The notes under the pieces were generated by a model. It made no database searches. It was not told where the DNA came from and worked only from the letters and a program-made list of their open reading frames with translations. Position numbers and translations under genes: made by a program. 64,000 nt of DNA from contig NZ_CP029193.1 in NCBI RefSeq assembly GCF_008642355.1, positions 5,294,001 to 5,358,000 of the forward strand. Reading direction: 5' to 3'. The stretch comes from Streptomyces venezuelae (GTDB lineage Bacteria; Actinomycetota; Actinomycetes; Streptomycetales; Streptomycetaceae). Of the stretch, positions 37,423 to 45,578 are shown piece by piece (within the stretch, counting starts at the first letter, position 1; the number at the start of each line of letters is the position of its first letter).

Positions 37423-37709
37423 CTGTGCATTACCCCCGCGACGATGCGTCGAGATGTGGAGACTGAATTTCCATGATGGCGGGAGCCGTGAACGTTGGTG
37501 TCCCTATTACCCGGCCACCTCTGTAATTGCGGTGATTACGTGATTGGTAAGCGCAGAGAGGTATCGCGGCGCCGGAAGGCGGTCTTACCTTGTTCCGGAA
37601 TGCTCGGGAGAACGGTCATTCGCTTTCCCGGTCCGGAAATTTGGTCGAGCCCGAACTTTCGGGGCACAGTAGGCCGCCCATAAGGCGGCCCGTCAAGGGG
37701 GCGTCCGCT
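37423..37709. promoter_or_regulatory. Divergent promoter region of the ArgG-like and A-PCP-R genes
   Basis: 287 bp between two divergent cluster genes. It contains palindrome 2 (37523-37539) and a further half-site GTAAGC at 37547-37552. The stretch is AT-rich compared with the genes around it. Confidence 0.6.
37523..37539. promoter_or_regulatory. Candidate operator in divergent promoter (palindrome 2)
   Basis: GTAATTGCGGTGATTAC is a GTAAT-N7-ATTAC palindrome. It shares 12 of 17 positions with palindrome 1 at 23600-23616, including GTAA...G..GTG.TTAC. It lies about 100 bp before the ArgG-like start and 170 bp before the NRPS start. Confidence 0.6.
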
Positions 37710-40700
37710 ATGTCCGAGGCGTATCGAATCCGGTCGCAGAGTGGCGTCGCGGGACAGTCCTTCGACCACCCGGACCACCATACGGTTCTGCAACTCTTCG
37801 AAACGCGGGTCGCGCTGACGCCCGAGGCACCGGCCGCCACGCACGGCGCGGTGACCCTCTCGTACCGGGAGCTCGACGAGCGGGCGAACGCCGTCGCCCA
37901 CGTGCTCCACGAGCACGGTGTCGGACGCGGGGACTTCGTGCCGCTCGTCGTCGACGGCGGCCTGGAGCTGCTTCTGTCGATGGTCGCCTCGATGAAGCTC
38001 GCCGCGGCGTTCGTGCCCGTCGACGACACCAGCCCCGTCGAACGCGTGGTCCGCATGATCGCCACGCTCGACGCCAAGGTGGTGCTGCGCTCCCAGCGGG
38101 CACCCGAACCTCCGGTCGACGTCCCGGTGCTGACCGTCCACCCCCTGGACCTCGCACCCCGCGCGGAGCCCCCGTCTGTTCCCGCCGCCACCCTGGACGA
38201 CGTCGTGTACGGCTTCTACACGTCGGGCTCCACCGGGTTGCCCAAATGCACCGTCAACGTCCACCGGGGGCTCCGCAACCGCTTCGCGTACATGAGCCGA
38301 CGGCTCAGTTCCCGCGCCGACGAGGTGGTGCTGCAGAACAGCAGGCACCAGTTCGACTCGTCCCTCTGGCAGATGCTGTGGCCCCTCACGACCGGCAGCC
38401 AGGTGGTGATCCCCGAGCGCTCGGGCATCCTCGACCTGGAGGCGACCGTGGACGTCATCCACCGGCACGCCGTCACCACCACCGACTTCGTCCCCTCCAT
38501 CTTCAACACCCTGGTGGAGCTGCTGCACGCGGAACCCGACCTCATCCGGCGCCTCTCGTCGCTGCGCCGCCTCCTCATCGGGGGCGAGGAGATGACCGCG
38601 GACGCCGTGCGCGCCTTCCGGTCGTACCTGCCGGACGTGTCGATCATCAACACCTACGGCCCGACCGAGGCCTCGATCGGCAGCGTCTTCCACGTCGTGT
38701 GCGACACCGACCGCGACCCCGTCCCGATCGGCACCCCCATCGACAACACCTATGCCGTGATCGTGGACGACCTCATGCGGCCGGTCCCCGGGGGAGAGAC
38801 CGGCGAGATCTGCATCGGCGGCGAGTGCCTCGGCCTCGGCTACGTCAGGGACCCGGGGAAGACCGCACGCGTGTTTGTGCCCAACCCCTTCCCGGAGATA
38901 CCGGGCGACCGCCTCTACCGCACCGGCGATCTCGGCTACCGGCGTCCGGACGGGCTCCTGCAGTTCGTCGGGCGCCGCGACCACCAGGTCAAGATCGGCG
39001 GAGTGCGCATCGAACTGTCCGAGGTGGAGGCGGGGCTGCTGCGTCATCCGCAGGTGCGCGAGGCCAAGGTCATCGTCCATGGCGAGGGCGACCTCCGCGC
39101 GCTGGTCGCCTTCGTCACCGTACGGTCCCCGGAAACGGGTCCGACGGAGCTCAGGGAGCACGCGCGCGCCCAGTTGCCGCCCGCACTGGTGCCGCGTCGG
39201 CACGTCGTCCTGCAGTCCATGCCGCTGACGCCGAACGGCAAGGCCGACCGCAAGGAACTCCAGCGGCTCGCCGCGGAGTCCCCCGCGCAGCCCGCGGCGG
39301 AGGCGGGGCCGGGGCAGCACGACGGGGAACACGGGCCCGGGACGCCGGAACAGTCGACGGCGGCCGAGATCCGCGCCATCTGGCAGGACTTCCTGCCCGT
39401 CAAGAACGTCGACCCCGGGGCCGACTTCTTCGACCTGGGTGGCGATTCGCTCGGCGCGCAGCGCCTCGCCGTGGCACTGACCGAGCGCTTCGGCATCCGT
39501 GTGTCGGTCCGGGACGTCTTCGAGCGGCCGACCGCGCCCCAACTGGCCGCCCTGCTCGCCGGCGGAGCGCAGTCACCGCGCGCCGACGCACCGGAGGAGC
39601 AAGCGGCCCGGGAGGGCTTGGCGCTTCTGGCGCCCGACACGGTGCTTCCCGAGGACATCGTGGCCCTCGGTACCCCTTGCGGACCGTCGGAACCGCGGGA
39701 GGTGCTGCTCACCGGCGCCACGGGATTCGTCGGCGGTCAGCTCCTGCACGACCTGCTCGAGCGCACCACGGCCGACGTGCACTGCCTGGTGCGCGCCGAG
39801 AACCCCGAGACCGCCCGCCACCGCGTCGTGGCCAACCTGCGGGAGTACCGCCTCTGGGACGACGCGTACGAGGACCGCATCAAGGCCGTCCCGGGAGATC
39901 TGCGCCTTCCCCGACTGGGTCTCACGGAAGCGGAGTTCACGGATCTCGCACGACACGCCGACACCATCGTCCACAACGGCGCGATGGTCCACCTCGCACG
40001 CGGCTACCAGGCCCACCGGGGCGCCAACGTCGCCGGCACCCTGGAGATCCTCCGGCTCACCTCGGCCCACCGCCGCAAGCAACTGCACTTCATCTCCACC
40101 CTGGGCGTGTTCCCGCACGGCGAGTACGGGACACGGCTGATCCCCGAAGGCCCCGTGCACGACGACCTCGTCCCCGACGACGGCTACAGCCAGTCCAAAT
40201 GGGTGGCCGAGCGTCTTCTCGCCGAAGCGGCCGACCGCGGACTCGACATCACCGTCCACCGCTTCGGGGAGGTGACCCCGCACTCCACGACGGGCGTCCC
40301 CAGCCGCCGGGGCCTGCACGACCTCCTCGTCAAGGCGTGGCTGCAGACGGGCATGTCGTTCGCCAGCCCCATAGCCACCGACTACACGCCGGTGGACTGG
40401 GTGAGCGCGCTGGTCGTCGCCGCCGTCCGGCGGGGGGAGAGGGGCTGGCTGCACGCGGTACAGCCGCACGCCGTCGGATTCGACGCGCTGATGGCGGTGT
40501 TCCAGCGGGAGTTCGGGCTCACCGAGGTGCCGTACTCCGTGTTCCACGAACAGCTGCGCCGCAGCTCCGCCGAGGCACCGGACGACCACGACCTGGTGCG
40601 GGTCCTCGCGCTGCTCCCTTCGCCCGCCGACGACGAAGCACACGTCAAGGAGAGTCTGGCCGAGCTCTTCCGGCAGGACCCGGCGGAGGTCGCCAGGGAA

Positions 40701-40802
40701 CGGGCCGGGGAGCTGGCCGCCGCGTCCGGCATGACGTGGCCGCCCGTCGGCGAGGAACTCTTCCGCCGGTACGCCGCCTACTACCGGTCGGTGGGGTGGT
40801 GA
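37710..40802 (+). CDS. NRPS A-PCP-reductase termination module
   Basis: A 1030-residue NRPS with adenylation (about 20-525), carrier (FFDLGGDSLGAQ, Ser near 575) and a C-terminal thioester reductase (about 660-1030). The reductase has the NADPH loop LLTGATGFVGGQLL and the Tyr-Lys pair in YSQSKWVAE, so the peptide should be released reductively as an aldehyde or alcohol. A4 is QFDSSLWQM and the code reads DSWDLGTIGK, unmatched; an Asp in the pocket suits a basic substrate. A3 is YTSGSTGLPKC, with Cys after Lys. The start is ATG 37710 with AAGGGGG upstream. It overlaps cysC as GTGA. Confidence 0.94.
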   Translation: MSEAYRIRSQSGVAGQSFDHPDHHTVLQLFETRVALTPEAPAATHGAVTLSYRELDERANAVAHVLHEHGVGRGDFVPLVVDGGLELLLSMVASMKLAAAFVPVDDTSPVERVVRMIATLDAKVVLRSQRAPEPPVDVPVLTVHPLDLAPRAEPPSVPAATLDDVVYGFYTSGSTGLPKCTVNVHRGLRNRFAYMSRRLSSRADEVVLQNSRHQFDSSLWQMLWPLTTGSQVVIPERSGILDLEATVDVIHRHAVTTTDFVPSIFNTLVELLHAEPDLIRRLSSLRRLLIGGEEMTADAVRAFRSYLPDVSIINTYGPTEASIGSVFHVVCDTDRDPVPIGTPIDNTYAVIVDDLMRPVPGGETGEICIGGECLGLGYVRDPGKTARVFVPNPFPEIPGDRLYRTGDLGYRRPDGLLQFVGRRDHQVKIGGVRIELSEVEAGLLRHPQVREAKVIVHGEGDLRALVAFVTVRSPETGPTELREHARAQLPPALVPRRHVVLQSMPLTPNGKADRKELQRLAAESPAQPAAEAGPGQHDGEHGPGTPEQSTAAEIRAIWQDFLPVKNVDPGADFFDLGGDSLGAQRLAVALTERFGIRVSVRDVFERPTAPQLAALLAGGAQSPRADAPEEQAAREGLALLAPDTVLPEDIVALGTPCGPSEPREVLLTGATGFVGGQLLHDLLERTTADVHCLVRAENPETARHRVVANLREYRLWDDAYEDRIKAVPGDLRLPRLGLTEAEFTDLARHADTIVHNGAMVHLARGYQAHRGANVAGTLEILRLTSAHRRKQLHFISTLGVFPHGEYGTRLIPEGPVHDDLVPDDGYSQSKWVAERLLAEAADRGLDITVHRFGEVTPHSTTGVPSRRGLHDLLVKAWLQTGMSFASPIATDYTPVDWVSALVVAAVRRGERGWLHAVQPHAVGFDALMAVFQREFGLTEVPYSVFHEQLRRSSAEAPDDHDLVRVLALLPSPADDEAHVKESLAELFRQDPAEVARERAGELAAASGMTWPPVGEELFRRYAAYYRSVGW

Positions 40803-41377
40803 CCGCGATGCCCGGCACCGGGACCACAGCCGCGGGGCCGGCGACCGGGGGAACCACCCTCTGGCTCACCGGGCTGCCGAGCGCGGGAAAGACCACCCTG
40901 GCGTACGGGCTGGCCGCGCGGCTGCGCGCCGAGGGCCGCCGGGTCGAGGTGCTCGACGGTGACGAGGTCCGCTCGTTCCTCTCGGCGGGCCTCGGCTTCG
41001 GCCGGGCGGACCGGGAGACCCATGTGCGGCGCGTCGGCTTCGTCGCCGAACTCCTCGCCTCGCACGGCGTACTGGTCCTCGTGCCGGTGATCGCCCCGTA
41101 CGCCGACGGAAGGGCGGCGGTGCGCCGCCACCACGAGAAGGAAGGCACCCGCTACCTGGAGGTGCACGTCGCGACACCGGTCGAGGTGTGCTCGGCGCGG
41201 GACGTGAAGGGTCTCTACGCCCGGCAGGCGGCCGGTGAGATCTCCGGTCTGACCGGGGTCGACGACCCGTACGAGGTGCCGGAGTCACCTCAGCTGCGGA
41301 TCGAGGCCCACGAGCAGTCGGTGGAGGAGTCGGTGGGGGCGCTGTACGCACTGCTGGGTGAGAGAGGTTTGCTGTGA
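40799..41377 (+). CDS. cysC: Adenylylsulfate (APS) kinase
   Basis: A 192-residue kinase that phosphorylates APS to PAPS, the sulfate donor for sulfotransferases. The P-loop is TGLPSAGKTTLA, followed by LDGDEVRSFLSAGLGF and RRVGFVAELLASHG, all typical of APS kinase. The GTG at 40799 overlaps the NRPS stop; an ATG at 40808 is possible. It overlaps cysD by 4 bp. Direct coupling to an NRPS gene links PAPS synthesis to this cluster. Confidence 0.94.
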   Translation: MTAMPGTGTTAAGPATGGTTLWLTGLPSAGKTTLAYGLAARLRAEGRRVEVLDGDEVRSFLSAGLGFGRADRETHVRRVGFVAELLASHGVLVLVPVIAPYADGRAAVRRHHEKEGTRYLEVHVATPVEVCSARDVKGLYARQAAGEISGLTGVDDPYEVPESPQLRIEAHEQSVEESVGALYALLGERGLL

Positions 41378-42330
41378 CGACCGCGACGACCGCGACGACC
41401 GTGTCCGAGGGGGCCGACAGCCGGGGCGGTCACCCTTTCCGGCTCTCGCACCTGGACGTGCTGGAGTCGGAGGCGGTGCACATCTTCCGCGAGGTGGCGG
41501 GTGAGTTCGAGAACCCGGTGCTGCTGTTCTCGGGCGGCAAGGACTCGATCGTGATGCTGCACCTGGCGCTGAAGGCGTTCGCCCCCGCGGCGATCCCCTT
41601 CTCGCTGCTGCACGTCGACACGGGACACAACTTCCCCGAGGTGCTGGAGTACCGCGACCGGGTGGTGGCCCGGCACGGGCTGCGGCTGCATGTCGCCTCC
41701 GTGCAGGACTACATCGACCGCGGAGTGCTGCGCGAGCGCCCGGACGGCACCCGCAACCCCCTCCAGACGCTGCCGCTGACGGAGAAGATCCAGAGCGAGC
41801 GGTTCGACGCGGTCTTCGGCGGGGGCCGCCGGGACGAGGAGAAGGCGCGGGCGAAGGAGCGGGTGTTCTCGCTGCGCGACGAGTTCTCGCAGTGGGACCC
41901 GCGCCGCCAGCGCCCCGAGCTGTGGCAGCTCTACAACGGCCGCCACGCGCCCGGCGAACACGTGCGCGTGTTCCCGTTGTCGAACTGGACCGAGCTGGAC
42001 GTGTGGCAGTACATCGCCCGCGAGGACATCGAGCTGCCCGGGATCTACTTCGCCCACGAGCGCGAGGTGTTCGAGCGTGCGGGGATGTGGCTGACGGCGG
42101 GTGAGTGGGGCGGGCCGAAGGCGGGTGAGACGGTCGAGACGCGGCTCGTGCGGTACCGCACGGTCGGTGACATGTCCTGCACCGGCGCCGTCGACTCCGA
42201 CGCGACGACGCTGGACGCCGTCATCACCGAGATCGCCGCGTCCCGGCTCACCGAGCGCGGCGCGACCCGCGCCGACGACAAGATGTCCGAGGCCGCGATG
42301 GAAGACCGCAAGCGCGAGGGGTACTTCTAA
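41374..42330 (+). CDS. cysD: Sulfate adenylyltransferase subunit 2
   Basis: A 318-residue PP-loop subunit of ATP sulfurylase, which makes APS from ATP and sulfate with CysN. The PP motif is LFSGGKDSIV, and the family region GGGRRDEEKARAKER is present. The ending EDRKREGYF is typical of CysD. The start is GTG, overlapping cysC. An Ala/Thr-rich N-terminal tail of about 20 residues is extra to the core. CysN follows with no gap. Confidence 0.96.
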   Translation: MTTATTATTVSEGADSRGGHPFRLSHLDVLESEAVHIFREVAGEFENPVLLFSGGKDSIVMLHLALKAFAPAAIPFSLLHVDTGHNFPEVLEYRDRVVARHGLRLHVASVQDYIDRGVLRERPDGTRNPLQTLPLTEKIQSERFDAVFGGGRRDEEKARAKERVFSLRDEFSQWDPRRQRPELWQLYNGRHAPGEHVRVFPLSNWTELDVWQYIAREDIELPGIYFAHEREVFERAGMWLTAGEWGGPKAGETVETRLVRYRTVGDMSCTGAVDSDATTLDAVITEIAASRLTERGATRADDKMSEAAMEDRKREGYF

Positions 42331-43623
42331 ATGACCATCAGCACCGAGCAGCCCGCCCGCCGGGCGGCCCCCGCGGAGGCAACCCTGCTGCGGTTCGCCA
42401 CGGCGGGCTCCGTCGACGACGGCAAGTCCACCCTGGTGGGACGGCTCCTGCACGACTCCAAGTCGGTCTTCGCCGACCAGTTGGAGGCGGTGGAGCAGGT
42501 CTCCGCGAGCCGCGGCCAGGACGTGCCCGACCTCGCGCTGCTCACCGACGGGCTGCGTGCGGAGCGGGAGCAGGGCATCACCATCGACGTGGCGTACCGC
42601 TACTTCGCCACGGCCCGGCGCCGGTTCATCCTGGCCGACACCCCCGGCCACGTGCAGTACACCCGGAACATGGTCACCGGTGCCTCCACGGCCGAGCTGA
42701 CGGTGATCCTGGTGGACGCCCGCCACGGCGTCGTCGAGCAGACCCGCAGGCATGCCGCCATCGCCGCGCTGCTGGGCGTGCCGCACGTGGTCCTCGCCGT
42801 GAACAAGATGGACCTCGTCGACTACGCCGAGCCCGTCTTCGCCGGCATCGCTGAGACGTTCACCGCGTACGCCCTGGGGCTCGGCGTCCCGGAGATCACC
42901 GCGATCCCGATCTCGGCGCTCGCCGGCGACAACGTGGTCGAGCCGTCCGCCGCCATGGACTGGTACGGCGGTCCGACCGTCCTCGAACATTTGGAATCCG
43001 TGCCGACCGGACGTGAGTCGGCCGCCCGCCACGCCCGCCTGCCCGTGCAGGTCGTGATCAGGCCGCGCACCCCGGAGCACCCGGACTACCGGGGGTACGC
43101 GGGTCAGATCGCCACCGGCACCTTCCGCGTCGGCGACGAGGTGAAGGTCCTCCCCTCCGGCATCGGATCGCGCATCAGCGGCATCGACCTGCTCGGTGTG
43201 GGCGTCGACGTCGCAAGCGCCCCGCAGTCCGTGACGCTCCTCCTGGAGGACGACATCGACATCTCCCGCGGCGATCTGATCGTGCCCGCGCACGACGTCC
43301 CCGCGCTCGGCCGGAACATCGAGGCGACCGTCTGCCACCTGGCCGACACCCCGCTCACCGCGGGCCGGCGGGTCCTGCTCAAGCACACCACCCGCACGGT
43401 CAAGGCGACTGTCGAGGAGATCACCTCACGGCTCGCCCTGGACGACCTGACGCACCACGCCGACCCTGGGCAGCTGGTGGCGAACGACATCGGCCGGGTA
43501 CGGGTGCGCACCGCCGAACCAGTCGCCCTCGACGCCTACGCGGACTCCCGGCACACCGGCTCCTTCCTGCTGATCGACCCGGCCGACGGGACCACGCTGG
43601 CGGCGGGCATCGTCACGGACTGA
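42331..43623 (+). CDS. cysN: Sulfate adenylyltransferase subunit 1 (GTPase)
   Basis: A 430-residue regulatory GTPase of ATP sulfurylase, related to EF-Tu. G motifs are GSVDDGKST (G1), DTPGHVQY (G3) and NKMD (G4), followed by two beta-barrel domains (from about residue 225). There is no C-terminal APS kinase fusion, which agrees with the separate cysC. It begins right after the cysD stop and is the last gene of the operon. No PAPS reductase or sulfite reductase genes follow, so the operon looks devoted to PAPS supply. Confidence 0.96.
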   Translation: MTISTEQPARRAAPAEATLLRFATAGSVDDGKSTLVGRLLHDSKSVFADQLEAVEQVSASRGQDVPDLALLTDGLRAEREQGITIDVAYRYFATARRRFILADTPGHVQYTRNMVTGASTAELTVILVDARHGVVEQTRRHAAIAALLGVPHVVLAVNKMDLVDYAEPVFAGIAETFTAYALGLGVPEITAIPISALAGDNVVEPSAAMDWYGGPTVLEHLESVPTGRESAARHARLPVQVVIRPRTPEHPDYRGYAGQIATGTFRVGDEVKVLPSGIGSRISGIDLLGVGVDVASAPQSVTLLLEDDIDISRGDLIVPAHDVPALGRNIEATVCHLADTPLTAGRRVLLKHTTRTVKATVEEITSRLALDDLTHHADPGQLVANDIGRVRVRTAEPVALDAYADSRHTGSFLLIDPADGTTLAAGIVTD

Positions 43624-43643
43624 CCGGACTCACCCGTCGCCGT

Positions 43644-44024
43644 TCACTCCACCCGCTCCGCGGGCCCCACCTCCAGCCAGGTGCAGCGGTCCGCCGGGGT
43701 GGCCCGGCCGAGGGTCTTGTGCGTCGTCTCCAGGAGGAGGCCCGTGTCGGGGGCGATGATGCAGCGGTCCTGCGTGTGGAGTGTCAGGTCGTCGCCCGCG
43801 CCCTCGCCCATCCTCACCCACGACTTCTGCGTGATCTCCACCGCGACCCCCGCCCGGCCCTCGCTGTCCCGCGCGTCGCCCGCCAGCTTCATGCCGGGCG
43901 TGCCCGCGAGGATCCGGAACAGGGCCGCCCGCAGGTCCGGGCTCGCGGGGGAGTCCTCCAGCATGATCGTGACCTGGTCGAAGCGGCTGTGTGCGTCCTT
44001 CGGGAAGAGGGCCGCCAGCGCCAT
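43644..44024 (-). pseudogene. C-terminal remnant of a CU044_5270-family protein
   Basis: This 126-residue frame (DLRAALFRILAGTPGMKLAG, then a beta-rich end) resembles, as I recall them, the C-terminal part of CU044_5270-family proteins, which are normally about 350 residues with a membrane anchor. There is no room for the missing N-terminus because the threonine-synthase-like gene ends only 52 bp upstream. I take it as a leftover from a deletion, just outside the NRPS cluster. A short independent gene is less likely. Confidence 0.5.
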
Positions 44025-44075
44025 CTCGTCGGTCGGGGGTTTCTCCAGGTCCGGTCCAGGTCCCCCTGCTTTGCG

Positions 44076-45221
44076 TCAGCCCTCCACCGCGTTCGCGAGC
44101 CCTGTCTTCGCGCCCGCCCCGCAGAGCGGGACCACCGCCGTCCGCTCCCCGAGCGCCCCGTCCCGCACGGCCGCCCAGCAGGCGACGCCCGTGGACTCGA
44201 CGTACAACCCGCGTGCGGCCAGATCCCGTTGAGCCGTCACGATCTGTTCCTCCGTCACCGTCAGGAAGCCGCCGCCCGAGGCCCGTACCGCGTGCAGGAT
44301 CTGGCGGGCGCGCGGGGGGCGGGGGATCGCGATGCCCTCGGCGAAGGTCGGCGCCGTCGGGCTCTCGCCGACCAGGTCGTCGGCGCCGGCCCGCCACGCC
44401 TCGGCGAGCGGGGCGACCGCCGCGGACTGCACGGAGTACAGCGCGGGCCGGCGCGCGATGAGTCCCGCCGTGTGCAGCTCCCGGATCGCGAGTGCCGCGC
44501 CGAGCAGCAGCGTGCCGTTGCCGACGGGGACGACGAGGGCGTCGGGGAGGTGGCCGCCGAGGTCTTCCCAGAGCTCGTGGACGTACGTCTTGGTGCCGTG
44601 GAGGAAGTAGGGGTTGTGGACGTGGGAGGCGTAGAACGTGCCGGGTTCGTCGGCGGCGGCGCGGGCGGCGCGTGCCGTGGACTCCCGGTCGCCGTCGACG
44701 ATGTGGAGGCGGGCGCCGTGTGCGGTGATCTGCTCCAGCTTTTTCGGTGACGTACCGGAGGGGACGTACACGGTGCAGTCGAGGCCCGCCCGCGCGCAGT
44801 AGGCGGCGACGGCCGTGCCCGCGTTGCCGCTGCTGTCGGCGATCACCCGGTCGGGGCCGAGACGCCGCGCGAGGGCGGCGAGCATGACCGCGCCGCGGTC
44901 CTTGAAGGACAGCGTGGGCATCAGGAAGTCCAACTTGGCCGAAATCGGCCCCGCCAGCTCCACGAGAGGGGTGCGGCCCTCGCCGAGGGAGATCGCGGGG
45001 GCGGGCAGCGGCAGGCACTCCGCGTACCGCCACAGGGAGTTCACCCGGCCCGTCAGCGCCTTCAGGGGCGCGGGCGCGGGGGAGAAGTCCAGGTCGAGGG
45101 GGCCGCGGCAGGCCGGGCACGACCATGCGAGGGAGTCCGCGGGGACGCGCGTCCCGTCGGCGGGGCAGCAGCGGTCGGGCAGGGCGGTCGCCTCTGTGGT
45201 GTGCGTGGGCATGTCTGTCAT
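44076..45221 (-). CDS. Threonine synthase-like PLP enzyme
   Basis: A 381-residue fold-type II PLP enzyme. It has a CxxC-type zinc-finger-like N-terminus (CCPADG, CPACRGPL). The PLP lysine is in LSFKDRGAV, and the phosphate loop and Asn/Gly region in DSSGNAGTAVAAY and VPVGNGTLLLG. Threonine synthase makes threonine from O-phosphohomoserine; related enzymes act as threonine or cysteine-type lyases. It may be a paralogue of the housekeeping enzyme. Placement next to a cluster with a threonine-type A domain is suggestive but could be chance. The ATG at 45221 was taken as start. Confidence 0.8.
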   Translation of the reverse strand: MTDMPTHTTEATALPDRCCPADGTRVPADSLAWSCPACRGPLDLDFSPAPAPLKALTGRVNSLWRYAECLPLPAPAISLGEGRTPLVELAGPISAKLDFLMPTLSFKDRGAVMLAALARRLGPDRVIADSSGNAGTAVAAYCARAGLDCTVYVPSGTSPKKLEQITAHGARLHIVDGDRESTARAARAAADEPGTFYASHVHNPYFLHGTKTYVHELWEDLGGHLPDALVVPVGNGTLLLGAALAIRELHTAGLIARRPALYSVQSAAVAPLAEAWRAGADDLVGESPTAPTFAEGIAIPRPPRARQILHAVRASGGGFLTVTEEQIVTAQRDLAARGLYVESTGVACWAAVRDGALGERTAVVPLCGAGAKTGLANAVEG

Positions 45222-45578
45222 GCGCGCAGGTTATGGGGGGTGATTGTTGAAGGTGGGACGTATGGGGGGTGGGGGGTGAGGGCGTTGTGGTGGCGGGGCG
45301 CCATGAGGGGTTCGTGGCGGGCGTGTTACGTCCTGTCCTGACCCTTGTGGGATTCCTATGGATCAGCCAATCTTTCGTCCGGGCGGAGGCAAGGGCCCAC
45401 AAGGGATCGGCAAGGTTCGGCAAACCGCATGAACAGATTGTCATGGCCCTGCCCTGATGCTGCCGTGCGCCGCGACCCTGCCGTGCGACTTCACCCTGCC
45501 GCGCGCCTCCCCCGTGAGTGTGGGCACCACAGCACCATTCCCCCACCAGCGCACCACCTATTGAGGAGGACCCCTCAG
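45222..45578. other. Divergent intergenic region before the subtilisin gene
   Basis: 357 bp between the threonine-synthase-like gene and the protease gene. It includes an 18-bp tandem repeat (45460-45513) and a GAGGAGG ribosome site at 45564-45570. An upstream in-frame ATG at 45345 is not supported by any signal peptide. No RNA gene is seen. Confidence 0.5.
45460..45513. repeat. Three imperfect 18-bp tandem repeats
   Basis: The units begin at 45460, 45478 and 45496, each with CTGCCGYGCG followed by a less conserved half. They lie in the presumed 5' region of the protease gene. Confidence 0.65.

Noticed and set aside
38246..40798. Plus-strand frame running upstream of cysC through the A-PCP-reductase gene
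   Set aside because: It is out of frame with the NRPS domains and is Arg/Pro/Gly-rich. Only the part from 40799 encodes a real protein, APS kinase.
19019..43623. Assignment of the cluster to monobactam, leupeptin-type or aeruginosin-type products
   Set aside because: Each shares single features (N- or O-sulfation, reductive release, basic residues), but none that I know has this gene set, so naming a product would be a guess.
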